Of a stretch of 64,000 nucleotides of DNA, positions 38,395 through 46,263 are shown in pieces. The stretch covers positions 17,343 through 81,342 of the forward strand of contig NZ_CP157742.1 in NCBI RefSeq assembly GCF_030717995.2, in the 5' to 3' direction. The first letter of the stretch is position 1; every line of letters starts with the position of its first letter. The position numbers and the translations under genes were made by a program. The DNA is from Methylomarinum sp. Ch1-1. Its GTDB lineage: Bacteria; Pseudomonadota; Gammaproteobacteria; Methylococcales; Methylomonadaceae. The notes under the pieces were generated by a model. The model did no database searches and was not told the origin of the DNA. It saw only the letters and a program-made list of their open reading frames with translations.

Positions 38395-38927
38395 GCCGTG
38401 CTGTACAGATTGCTGAACAAGCGGATCACTACAAAGATCATGGTTTGGGTGATCTTGATCGCCGGAACCCGGCTTGGGCTTTCGGAGGCGAAATCATCGA
38501 TGGCGTCGTTCATGAATTTCACCAGTCCCGTCTGGGTCACTTCATCGGCCGCGCGCTGCGAGAAACGCTCCTGCAATTTGGCCCGCATCTTCGGGTCCAT
38601 TGTTTTTTCGGCGATCAGCGATTGCAACTCGGCGTCGAGCAGGGCGGCCTGTTTTTCCATCCACTCCCCGCTAAGCTCGTTTTGCTTGGGCGTTTCCCCG
38701 AAAGCGTGTTGGAAAACGCAGATGACGTCGAAGCATAAGTCCATGAACAGATAGGCCATGTCCTGATCTTGTTCGGCGACGAAGTTCGGAAAGATGGCGA
38801 AGATCGCTTGCGCCAATGCCGGCTGGTCAATCTGGAATTGGTCCAGGATCGATTTGCCGGTTTCTTCGTCGACGCTTTTGGCGTATTCCAAAGCCTTGTA
38901 GAGTTCGGGGGTGCTGAGTTCGTGCAT
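38382..38927 (-). CDS. Unknown plasmid protein, first gene of the partition block
   Basis: This 181-residue protein is mostly alpha-helical by composition, starting MHELSTPELYKALEYAKSVD and ending with a hydrophobic stretch (TMIFVVIRLFSNLYSTAAKK). That stretch could be an amphipathic or membrane-associated helix. No family is recognised. It is transcribed with the next three genes and bounded by arrays 3 and 4. Its last codons overlap array 3. Confidence 0.65.
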   Translation of the reverse strand: MHELSTPELYKALEYAKSVDEETGKSILDQFQIDQPALAQAIFAIFPNFVAEQDQDMAYLFMDLCFDVICVFQHAFGETPKQNELSGEWMEKQAALLDAELQSLIAEKTMDPKMRAKLQERFSQRAADEVTQTGLVKFMNDAIDDFASESPSRVPAIKITQTMIFVVIRLFSNLYSTAAKK

Positions 38928-38937
38928 GGTCTTGTTG

Positions 38938-38990
38938 GTATGATATGATATTATTTCATATCATACTATATCATTTCATATTACGGTATT
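38938..38990. repeat. ATATCATATC repeat array 4
   Basis: TATGATATGATATTATTTCA, then ATATCATACTATATC and ATTTCATATT, lie directly upstream of the first gene of the partition block. This is the probable promoter region of the operon. Confidence 0.8.
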
Positions 38991-39039
38991 GCTGGGAGGC
39001 GAATCCCGACGCCTCAATGCCAGTCCGGCCGGGGTGGGA

Positions 39040-39320
39040 GCATTGGGCTGTATAAAAATTATACAGCTCGAAATTGTCATTTAAATTCAAATAAATAGCG
39101 CGTTTTTAACGGGTTATCCACAGGTTTATGCGCAGAAATTGTGAAGAACTGTGTGTTTATTCACCGGCGGCCAAAATCATCCACACCGAACTAACAGTTT
39201 ATCGTTAGCCGTTCGAACAGGGCGCAAGCCTTGTGGTTGCTGACGTTGCTCTATCTGCCCACAGAAAACCGGTCCTCTAATAATAATTATTATTGCTGTG
39301 GACGACGACAGCGGCACGGC
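39040..39320. other. Origin-like non-coding region with DnaA box
   Basis: It contains a perfect palindrome GCTGTATAA-AAA-TTATACAGC (39047-39067), a perfect DnaA box TTATCCACA (39114-39122), a one-mismatch box TCATCCACA near 39178 and the AT palindrome AATAATAATTATTATT near 39282. No gene is seen. It may be a secondary or accessory origin or host-factor site. Confidence 0.4.
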
Positions 39321-39420
39321 AAAGCCCTTGTGAGGAAAGGCTGGAAACAGACAGCGCTCCGGCTGGCAACAGGCATTGAAAAAGACTAATTCCGGGGCTT
39401 TGGCGGGCGGGGGAGGCGGC

Positions 39421-39872
39421 GGACATCAAATAACCGGCGCCGCAGGCAGAGGCATCGCTGGGATTGCGCAGCGCAGGGAGAGCGATGATTGGCGGTCGAT
39501 AGCAATAAGGCCAGCCAAAACTTCCACCGTGGGAGTTTTGGCTGGCGTATAACGAATCACAGCCGTTAGATCAATGGATACATGCTTGAGGGCAAGGACG
39601 CCCGAGCCGGGGATGGCAGGATGCGCAGAATAGCAAGGCTTCGGCTGCAATCAAGTAGATTAGATGCGCTGGCGGTTGGGCGGCGAGAACATGGATGGTT
39701 TCGCCGTGCAGCCAGGGAGGGCAATGCCCGATGCGCTGAATAACCACTGAGGCGAGCAATTCGGGAGGGCATAGGGCAAAACAAGGAAGTTTTGCGGTTG
39801 CCCGGACGAGTTGCGGAGGAAGCGCGCTAACGTCAGATTAGAGCGCTCGGCAGAAAGTCGAGTTTCTGTGCC
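39421..39872 (+). ncRNA. Candidate CsrA-sequestering RNA, copy X
   Basis: The plus strand is rich in GGA motifs in predicted loops. A perfect 7-bp stem GCAAAAC/GTTTTGC (39776-39795) displays AAGGAA within ACAAGGAAGT, matching the CsrA site consensus ACANGGANGT. ACATGGATGG (39689), GCCAGGGAGGGC (39711) and TTCGGGAGGGC (39760) are similar. A 13-bp hairpin GCCAGCCAAAACT/AGTTTTGGCTGGC (39510-39546) lies upstream. No convincing protein is encoded. Part 39637-39827 matches 40953-41145. RNA limits and transcription are not shown by sequence. Confidence 0.45.
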
Positions 39873-40747
39873 GTCTTAATTCCTTCTTCATAAGGTCTGG
39901 TGTTCGAACGTCAAGCGGGCAACCTATTTGCTCGAGTTAGATTGTGTCTTAATCCCTTCTTCATAAGGTCTGGTGTTCGAACGCATATTTTGCAAACGTT
40001 GGGCACGGACTGGGGTCTTAATCCCTTCTTCATAAGGTCTGGTGTTCGAACGTCTCAAGGGCGGCAGCCAGACTTGGATACTCGTCTTAATCCCTTCTTC
40101 ATAAGGTCTGGTGTTCGAACACGGCGGGCCGAAGGATTGGCCGCAATCGCTAGGTCTTAATCCCTTCTTCATAAGGTCTGGTGTTCGAACTACCGGGATT
40201 TGACAATATGACCGTCCACTTTGTCTTAATCCCTTCTTCATAAGGTCTGGTGTTCGAACTTTGAGGAAAATATTATGAGCTTACTATGCCCAGGTCTTAA
40301 TCCCTTCTTCATAAGGTCTGGTGTTCGAACACCTTAATAAGGTAGAGCTGTATGTTCAGTATAGCGTCTTAATCCCTTCTTCATAAGGTCTGGTGTTCGA
40401 ACGTCCTTTATGTAGAGAATGTTCCAAAGAATTGGTCTTAATCCCTTCTTCATAAGGTCTGGTGTTCGAACTCACAGGTTCCTGTATAATGGAAACCCAG
40501 TTAGGTCTTAATCCCTTCTTCATAAGGTCTGGTGTTCGAACATTACAGGCTAATCTAAACTGATGAAAGAGTCTTAATCCCTTCTTCATAAGGTCTGGTG
40601 TTCGAACTTGGCAGAATCATGGATTCAGACTCAGTTAAACTGTCTTAATCCCTTCTTCATAAGGTCTGGTGTTCGAACTTAACAAAGAAGAAGATTAGAG
40701 GCATGTCTAGGTCTTAATCCCTTCTTCATAAGGTCTGGTGTTCGAAC
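39873..40747 (-). CRISPR. CRISPR array, 13 repeats and 12 spacers, no cas genes
   Basis: The 37-bp repeats run GTCTTAATCCC to GGTGTTCGAAC on the plus strand, starting at 39873, 39946, 40015, 40084, 40154, 40223, 40294, 40366, 40435, 40505, 40571, 40642 and 40711. Spacers are 29-36 bp and all differ. Only the first repeat differs (ATT for ATC), as expected at the leader-distal end. The leader is therefore probably the AT-rich stretch after 40747, and transcription runs on the minus strand with an ATTAAGAC 3' handle. No cas gene is in the window. Confidence 0.97.
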
Positions 40748-40924
40748 TGCTCGAATCTATAAACAATTTAATATCAATGGCTTGCAAAGGTGGTTGTCAG
40801 GAATTTTCAATTCTGAAAAGTTAGCGTATTGCATAGTCGCCAATGTTACATTTTCGAGCGTCATGAACACAACATTCAGTGTACCGGAGCCATCTCGTTA
40901 GAACAACAAATTATTGTCCTGTAC
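40748..40924 (-). promoter_or_regulatory. Probable CRISPR leader
   Basis: This AT-rich non-coding stretch adjoins the conserved end of the array (opposite the degenerate repeat). It is placed as leader by repeat degeneracy and base composition only. Confidence 0.5.
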
Positions 40925-41350
40925 GATGTCCCATTTTTTCGCGGGAGAGCCGGGCTTCGGCCGCGATCAAGCCGATTCAGCGCGCTGGCGGTTGGGCGGC
41001 GAGAACAGGGATGGTTTCGCCGTGCAGCCAGGGAGGGCTATGCCCGGAACTTTTGGTGATCCACCGAGGCGAGCAATTCGGGAGGGCATGGGAACAATAC
41101 AGGGAGGTATTGTGCTTGCCCGGACGAGTTGCGGAGGAGGCACGCAGGCGCTCGATCGACGATGCTTCGGGGTGGTAGGCGCCGGCTATCGGCTCGATGC
41201 TCAATGGGCAATGGACAGGGAGGTCGATTGCCCGTGGTCCAGGGATGGCACTTCACCCGGAACGCTCAAATTGCCACGGTGGCCAGCATTTGCGCCGGAG
41301 AGTTCAAAAGCAGACAGGGACGTGGGCTTTTGAGCCGGAGGCGCAAGTGC
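40925..41350 (+). ncRNA. Candidate CsrA-sequestering RNA, copy Y
   Basis: Stem-loops display exact ACANGGANGT sites. One is CAATAC-AGGGAG-GTATTG (41095-41112). A second is GGGCAAT/ATTGCCC (41206-41233) around ACAGGGAGGT. A third is CAAAAGC/GCTTTTG (41305-41332) around ACAGGGACGT. AGCC-AGGGAG-GGCT (41027-41040), ACAGGGATGG (41005) and CCAGGGATGG (41239) add further GGA loops. This density is typical of CsrB/RsmZ RNAs. Frames through it are not protein-like. Its first 190 bp are a paralogue of region X across the CRISPR array. Confidence 0.5.
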
Positions 41351-41551
41351 TGATTAATGAAGATTAATTGATTGGAAAAAATTATTTTGTCAACTGAGTA
41401 TAGAGAAAGATACACTAATTTGGAGTCTAGTTAATAAACTAACGGTATTTTGAATAGCATTTGTAACAAAATCTAAGCGGGTGAAATGTCCTACACTCTA
41501 AATTCTGTGAGCTGTAAGTGCTTATTTTCTTAATTATCAAGGGGAAGAACA

Positions 41552-42043
41552 ATGGACTATAAATTAATAGAAGTAATAAAGCACCCATTTGCCCTCATAT
41601 GGAGTCCATTTATTGAATGGCTTGCTAAAATAATATTAGCAGCAAAACCAGTATGGTATGTGGATTATGAAGAAGCCCTTTTGAACGCCAATCAAAATGG
41701 CAAAATTGTATTGGCAAATTTTACGGGTAGCGATTGGTGTCCACATTGTATAAACTTAAAAAAAGAGGTATTTAATACGGTCTATTTCTGGCTCTGGGCC
41801 AATAAGAATGTAATTCTTTTGGAACTCTATTTTCCAAATAATCCAGAAGATACGATAGCGCAGAACCAGATGCTGCAAACAAAATATGGTGTCAACTCAT
41901 ATCCTACTGTAATTGGTATTAATGCCGATGGGTCGGAGAGAGGTCGCGTTAGTGGCTACAGTTCGGGAACAGGAGTGATTAACTGGATATCGATGTTTGA
42001 AACCGTAGTGGGTCTAAATACTTCCCCCGCGAACGATACCTGA
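41552..42043 (+). CDS. Thioredoxin-like protein (CPHC motif), probably membrane-anchored
   Basis: This 163-residue protein starts behind AAGGGGAAGAAC. An N-terminal hydrophobic helix (FALIWSPFIEWLAKIILAA) is followed by a thioredoxin fold with the redox motif SDWCPHCINLKKEVF. The cis-proline strand is YPTVIGINADG. The CPHC active site is seen in oxidising or reducing periplasmic thioredoxin-like proteins. It stands alone; neighbours give no clue. No cleavable signal is certain, so the helix may be an anchor. Confidence 0.8.
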   Translation: MDYKLIEVIKHPFALIWSPFIEWLAKIILAAKPVWYVDYEEALLNANQNGKIVLANFTGSDWCPHCINLKKEVFNTVYFWLWANKNVILLELYFPNNPEDTIAQNQMLQTKYGVNSYPTVIGINADGSERGRVSGYSSGTGVINWISMFETVVGLNTSPANDT

Positions 42044-42110
42044 TGAGAAGTTGTATATAAAATTTAAGTTGCCTGATTTTAGATTGTTGGCTGAATCAAA
42101 ATTAGAAGTA

Positions 42111-42148
42111 GGGGGCAGCTCACGAAACGGAAAAATCGTACGCTCAGC
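42111..42148 (+). repeat. Solitary Tn3-type terminal inverted repeat
   Basis: GGGGGCAGCTCACGAAACGG followed by AAAAATCGTACGCTCAGC matches the end at 4390 with few changes. The sequence beyond it is unrelated to that after 4428, so this is an independent remnant. Confidence 0.7.
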
Positions 42149-42282
42149 CTCGCGGGACTCCCGTAGAGGCCGAAACTTACATGCTCGTCATATGATTCTG
42201 CCGCCAAATCTAGTCCCTGTCAGACGGATGTGCTCCCAGCCCAACGGTGAGATGCCATTACGATGGATTAAGAACCGTCAAA

Positions 42283-43098
42283 TCAATGATCGCTATACGT
42301 CGTTTTGCAAACATTTCTTTGGTCGCATGCCACAGTTTTCTTGATAGTAGTTGGTTTTCGTACTGGTTGACTTGAAGCCACCGTACTAGAGCTGGACATG
42401 CTAGGTTCCGTGTGAACTTGCGTTACAGGCTTACCGTTTGCCACAAGTGTTAGGATATTTTGGTTTTGTGTCATGCGAAAATATCGCAACGTATTCATGC
42501 CGATCAACACTTCATCGAGGTGACCATTTATCTTGGCATCCAGATTACGGATCAGAGCATTACCAATCTTTAGGGTATTAATGGTGGTTTTACGTACTGA
42601 CACGCTTCCGCCAGCTGTATTCGCTTGAGCATATTGACCATAGGGAAGTCTTGCTGAGGCCGCGAACTTTTCTGGTATTACGGTCTTAGTGGCTCCGGTA
42701 TCGATCAGAAAGGGCATGGGGACATTATTTATCAGGACTGTGCCCCTGAAGTGCCCCTGTTTGTCCGCCTTTATTCTTATACCGCCAGATATAGCTGGGA
42801 TTGGTTGTGCGGAAGTAGGCGCTGGGGCTGGTCTTTGCTCTGGAATGTACACAACCTGGGGATTTTGTTTAATGGCTTGCCTTATCTTAATCTGTTCCAT
42901 GAGCAAGCCGGAGCCATACCAAATAGCGGCTAATGACAAGATTGTGGGTATCAGATACCGAGATCGATGGTTCTGTGGTTTCCTTCTATAAGGGGTGTGC
43001 GCCCGGTTGGTTCGACGAAGGTCCGTAAAATTAAAATCATCTTCCTCCAATGTTTTTTTGTACTTTTCCCAATAATAATCCCGATCCTGTATGCCCAT
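42283..43098 (-). CDS. Membrane-anchored retropepsin-like aspartic protease
   Basis: This 271-residue protein has one TM segment near residues 48-66 (YLIPTILSLAAIWYGSGLLM) and a proline-rich linker. The clan AA protease domain follows, with active-site motif FLIDTGATKTVIP, then a flap region and IGMNTLRYFRM. It resembles the bacterial TIGR02281-like family, whose members act as homodimers in the periplasm. The C-terminal 50 residues are serine/threonine rich with two cysteines. Substrates are unknown. Confidence 0.82.
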   Translation of the reverse strand: MGIQDRDYYWEKYKKTLEEDDFNFTDLRRTNRAHTPYRRKPQNHRSRYLIPTILSLAAIWYGSGLLMEQIKIRQAIKQNPQVVYIPEQRPAPAPTSAQPIPAISGGIRIKADKQGHFRGTVLINNVPMPFLIDTGATKTVIPEKFAASARLPYGQYAQANTAGGSVSVRKTTINTLKIGNALIRNLDAKINGHLDEVLIGMNTLRYFRMTQNQNILTLVANGKPVTQVHTEPSMSSSSTVASSQPVRKPTTIKKTVACDQRNVCKTTYSDH

Positions 43099-43106
43099 TT
43101 ATCCTC

Positions 43107-43397
43107 TCAACATTGTAGTTTTTTCCATAATTCTTTGATGATCATCTCGGAAGCGTCGTCCGGATGAACTGTACCGCAATCAACCAGTAATTTGTTACCA
43201 GGCTCGTGCAGCCCAAAAGCGTTTCGGATCGCTAGACCCAGCGTGAAATGCAGATCGAATAGCTCGTCTTCCGGCGTCAGCGCAAGCATGAGCTTTTGTT
43301 CGCCGGTTAGAATGGCTAGTAGTCGTTTTACAGCGTCGGCAACAGTTTTCGGCGGTTCCGTTATGTTTTTCAGCTGACGTGACCAAGTATCTGTCAT
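43107..43397 (-). CDS. DUF6794-family small protein, copy 1
   Basis: The start at ATG 43397 is chosen because the similarity to the next gene begins there (MTDTWSRQLKNITEPPKTVA). About 96 residues follow, including DLHFTLGLAIRNAFGLHEPG and HPDDASEMIIKELWKKL. The family is small, cytosolic and of unknown function. It lies directly after the protease gene and about 190 bp from its paralogue. Confidence 0.65.
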   Translation of the reverse strand: MTDTWSRQLKNITEPPKTVADAVKRLLAILTGEQKLMLALTPEDELFDLHFTLGLAIRNAFGLHEPGNKLLVDCGTVHPDDASEMIIKELWKKLQC

Positions 43398-43590
43398 GAA
43401 CCAATGTGATAGAGGTGGAAGTATGCCCTGAGTGAGTCCTTCAAACACAGGGCATGGGGTCTTAGTTAATGAAATACGCCTTCCGGCATATTGCAAGATA
43501 GTTCAAGGGTGAATTTTTGCAAATATTGGGGCGCCTATTTATCGGAAACCCCAAATTCATTGGCAGACTAGGGCAGGAGCTCTAAGAGAG

Positions 43591-43896
43591 TTAAGCCCTG
43601 GTTTGTTCCATTGTCAGTCTTTTCCAGGTTTTGTTGATGATCACCCCGGAAGCGTCGTCCGGGTGATCGACGCCGCAGTCGGCCAATAACCGGCTGTTCT
43701 TGTCATGCAGGCCGAAGGCATTCCGGATCTCCGCCCCAAGACCGAAATGCAGATCGATCAAATCTTCCTCACGCATCGAGGCGATGGCGGCCTTGTCCTC
43801 ATCGCTCAATATCGACAAGAGCCGGGCAACGGCTTCGTGGACGGTGATCGGAGGTTGGAAATTGTTCTGGAAAAAGGTGGACCAATTCTGCATCAA
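43591..43896 (-). CDS. DUF6794-family small protein, copy 2
   Basis: This 101-residue protein has the same pattern as the neighbouring gene: TVHEAVARLLSILSDEDK, DLHFGLGAEIRNAFGLHDKN and HPDDASGVIINKTWKRL. The two proteins are clearly homologous but diverged, so the duplication is not recent. Function is unknown. The repeated occurrence beside other small genes hints at an immunity-type or accessory role, but nothing here proves it. Confidence 0.65.
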   Translation of the reverse strand: MMQNWSTFFQNNFQPPITVHEAVARLLSILSDEDKAAIASMREEDLIDLHFGLGAEIRNAFGLHDKNSRLLADCGVDHPDDASGVIINKTWKRLTMEQTRA

Positions 43897-43938
43897 TATG
43901 ACTTAGTTTTTAGGGCTCGTAATTAGGGGAGGGGATAA

Positions 43939-44020
43939 TTACCACATCCGCCGGATTTTGCTTTTCTCTTGCTCGATTTTCTTGCCGACCAGGCGGTCCC
44001 AAAGTTTGATGCCCGACATC
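43939..44020 (-). pseudogene. Short C-terminal gene remnant
   Basis: The minus strand encodes MSGIKLWDRLVGKKIEQEKS then KIRRMW and a stop. It looks like the tail of a lost gene cut by the repeat that begins at 44022. The family is not recognised. Confidence 0.25.
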
Positions 44021-44021
44021 G

Positions 44022-44376
44022 TTATCAATTTCTTTCACCTTTCGAGCATTTTGTGTTGGCCGATATACGATATAGCGGCTATTTACTTAGTGCCGTTTGG
44101 GATCGCACATGCGCGATTAGTCGCCTGATCCTGTGTCGCTCAAGCCCTGTCATGCCTGGCTTTCACGGCGTTAACCGGGGGGCTGATATTTATTGGTGTC
44201 CTCTGTTCGGTTGCTGGCAGTGTAATGATTACACTAAAAGCATTCCTAGTTATCAATTTCTTTCACCTTTCGAGCATTTTGTGTTGGCCGGTATACGGTT
44301 AGCGGCTATTTACTTAGTGCCGTTTGGGATCGCACATGCGCGATCAGTCGCCTGATCCTGTGTCGCTCAAGCCCTT
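44022..44376. repeat. 127-bp direct repeat pair
   Basis: GTTATCAATTTCTTTCACCT through GTCGCTCAAGCCCT occurs at 44022-44148 and 44250-44376 with a few differences. The second copy contains the end of the 44306 gene, so the first is a partial duplicate of that gene's 3' part. About 100 bp of unique sequence lies between. Confidence 0.85.
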
Positions 44377-44740
44377 TCACCAGGCCTAAATGCTTGGCTG
44401 TTTCGTCATAGGTTGGATGCATTGGGTTTGCATCGGCGTGAAAAAACGCGAGTTTTTCATCCGGTGTGGCATTGAGGTCTTTGTGCGCCGTTAGCCAAGT
44501 CGTCCATATTTTTTGGTTTTCCTCCGTCATATGAGAATGCAGCACTTTGATTAGATAGATTGCTCTCATTAACCCGGGCCGATCATAACAAGCCAGCTGA
44601 TCAATCAATGCAATCGAATCTGTTGTTGAGTTAGATAATAGAACTTTGATGCAAATTACCAGATCGGGATACATATCCCGGGATCTGGAAAAGCATTCGT
44701 TATGGCACAGTTTGAAAAAACTATCCAAAAATTCACTCAT
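44306..44740 (-). CDS. Unknown helical protein, last gene of the phosphoesterase run
   Basis: This 144-residue protein starts MSEFLDSFFKLCHNECFSRS, is predicted mainly alpha-helical, and ends LGLVKGLERHRIRRLIAHVR. It overlaps the metallophosphoesterase gene by eight bases. A second C-terminal copy exists at 51095-51270 (LGLVKGLERSKIKQLIDQG). No family is recognised. The coupling suggests it works with the phosphoesterases. Confidence 0.6.
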   Translation of the reverse strand: MSEFLDSFFKLCHNECFSRSRDMYPDLVICIKVLLSNSTTDSIALIDQLACYDRPGLMRAIYLIKVLHSHMTEENQKIWTTWLTAHKDLNATPDEKLAFFHADANPMHPTYDETAKHLGLVKGLERHRIRRLIAHVRSQTALSK

Positions 44741-45578
44741 GCTCCAACTCGATTAATTTGTTTACGGAAAATTCCGGACAAAGATACTTAGGGTATCCCC
44801 TCGGATTGGAGACAATCCGAACGTTGGCCACCCGATAATCGACCGGCTTGTGAATATGGCCATGACACCATAAATCGATGCAATTCGCTCTTTTGGCTAT
44901 GAACTCTTCCAGGTTTGAAGCGTAGGTAAAATCATTGTCTTCCGTCGAACGCAGAGAAGGGGCGTGGTGTGTTACCACTACCGTTTTGCCTTCATATTGT
45001 TGGGCCAGCTGGTGGTCAAGCCAGCTCAGTGATTGCTGATGAAGCAGATAGGCCACCGTTGGTGAAAAATAAACCGGGTCGAAGCCGAAAAACGAATCCG
45101 TTAATGCCGTCATCAGTTCCTTTGCCTGCTCCAAATTATCAGTGTTTTGCCACCATTGTTGACATTTGATGTAGCGATAATCATTCATGTCACGTTCTGC
45201 TGTAGTCACGGCCTCAATGGAGTAGCGATCGAAGTCGGTCCAGAGTGTCGTACCGAGGAAACGGACACCATCGATGATCACGGCGTCCTTTTCCAGAAAA
45301 TGAATGTCCAGCTCCCGGGCTTTGGCACGCATGTCGTCGAGAGCGCTCAGATCGGATTCGTAATACTCATGGTTACCGGGGACATAGATGATGTCCTTGG
45401 TGGAGAACCGTTTTCTGGCCCATTCAAGTCCGTTCGTCCGTTCGCCGATATCGCCGCACAAGACGATCACGTCCGCTTCGCGAGGGTAACTAAAGCGAAG
45501 TTTTTTGTGATTGAACGTCATGTACGCTTGGTGATGCGCCATTTCGATATGAATGTCGCTAACCAAAAATAGCTTCAT
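44733..45578 (-). CDS. Calcineurin-like metallophosphoesterase 1
   Basis: This 281-residue protein has the full set of metal-binding motifs: LVSDIHIEM (D-x-H), VLCGDIGERTNG (GD), VPGNHEYY (GNHE), VVVTHHAPS (H) and LWCHGHIHKPVDY (GHxH). These coordinate two metals and hydrolyse phosphate esters; members of this cytosolic group act on nucleotides, nucleic acids or proteins. It overlaps the second phosphoesterase gene by four bases, a sign of coupled translation. The substrate is unknown. Confidence 0.88.
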   Translation of the reverse strand: MKLFLVSDIHIEMAHHQAYMTFNHKKLRFSYPREADVIVLCGDIGERTNGLEWARKRFSTKDIIYVPGNHEYYESDLSALDDMRAKARELDIHFLEKDAVIIDGVRFLGTTLWTDFDRYSIEAVTTAERDMNDYRYIKCQQWWQNTDNLEQAKELMTALTDSFFGFDPVYFSPTVAYLLHQQSLSWLDHQLAQQYEGKTVVVTHHAPSLRSTEDNDFTYASNLEEFIAKRANCIDLWCHGHIHKPVDYRVANVRIVSNPRGYPKYLCPEFSVNKLIELEHE

Positions 45579-46252
45579 GTAAAAATTTCTCCCGCCAGGT
45601 TAACTACGCCGCCCATAGCTACTCCGTTGACAGCTAATCCGTTCTGCAATCGAGTGCGATAATCTTCATGATGATGGCCGTGAAAGACTTGTTTTGCACC
45701 GATAGCGTGGGCCAGCTCATCGATGACGGCAAAGCCGAAACGGTGACAACTCGGGGCTTCGTGTGTCACTAAAATATCGGCTTTGATATTCGCTTTCATC
45801 CACTCAAACTCATGGTGCCAAATTGCGTGCTTGATATGCAGCGGCATTTTTTTCACCGATCGCGATTTGCAGGCCAGCCAACTTTCACGGTTCGGCCATT
45901 TTGGCTCTTTCCCAGGCCTCCAGACACGACCGAGAAAAATACCTCCTAGCCCAGCTATTCTCAGTCCGCCGACCTCGATCACCTTCAAATGCAGGTTGTT
46001 GTCGCCGAATGCCGAGTGATACAGGTTTTCGTATTCCGCCTGAGAATCGAAATCATGGTTGCCCGGGATCCAGTAGATTTGTGTCATGCCGATCACTGCC
46101 TGTAGATAGTTCTCCAGTGGCATCTCCAGGTTGTAATCTCCCAACATTACGACGGCTGCCGGCCGATACTTGTGCACGGCATAAATCAAGTTATCGAAGC
46201 AGCCGTGCGGGTCGCCGGCGAACAACAAGTGATTGTGTTTTTCGTTATCCAT
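45575..46252 (-). CDS. Calcineurin-like metallophosphoesterase 2
   Basis: The start at ATG 46252 (MDNEKHNHLLFAGDPHGCFD) lies nine bases after the AAA+ stop; an upstream extension to 46387 overlaps the ATPase gene. The 225-residue protein carries FAGDPHGCFDN, VMLGDYNLEM, IPGNHDFDSQ, LVTHEAPSCH and VFHGHHHEDY, the complete catalytic set. DPHG at the first motif recalls protein-phosphatase-like and ApaH-like members. It sits between the ATPase and the other phosphoesterase in one apparent operon. Confidence 0.85.
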   Translation of the reverse strand: MDNEKHNHLLFAGDPHGCFDNLIYAVHKYRPAAVVMLGDYNLEMPLENYLQAVIGMTQIYWIPGNHDFDSQAEYENLYHSAFGDNNLHLKVIEVGGLRIAGLGGIFLGRVWRPGKEPKWPNRESWLACKSRSVKKMPLHIKHAIWHHEFEWMKANIKADILVTHEAPSCHRFGFAVIDELAHAIGAKQVFHGHHHEDYRTRLQNGLAVNGVAMGGVVNLAGEIFT

Positions 46253-46263
46253 TGCCAACCCCG

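Noticed and set aside
39900..40589. Open frames across the CRISPR array
   Set aside because: Their repeated peptides are direct translations of the 37-bp repeat.
40829..41353. Overlapping proteins in the right GGA-hairpin region
   Set aside because: Several frames are open at once, none has a start signal, and conservation with the left copy is at the level of stem-loops, not codons.
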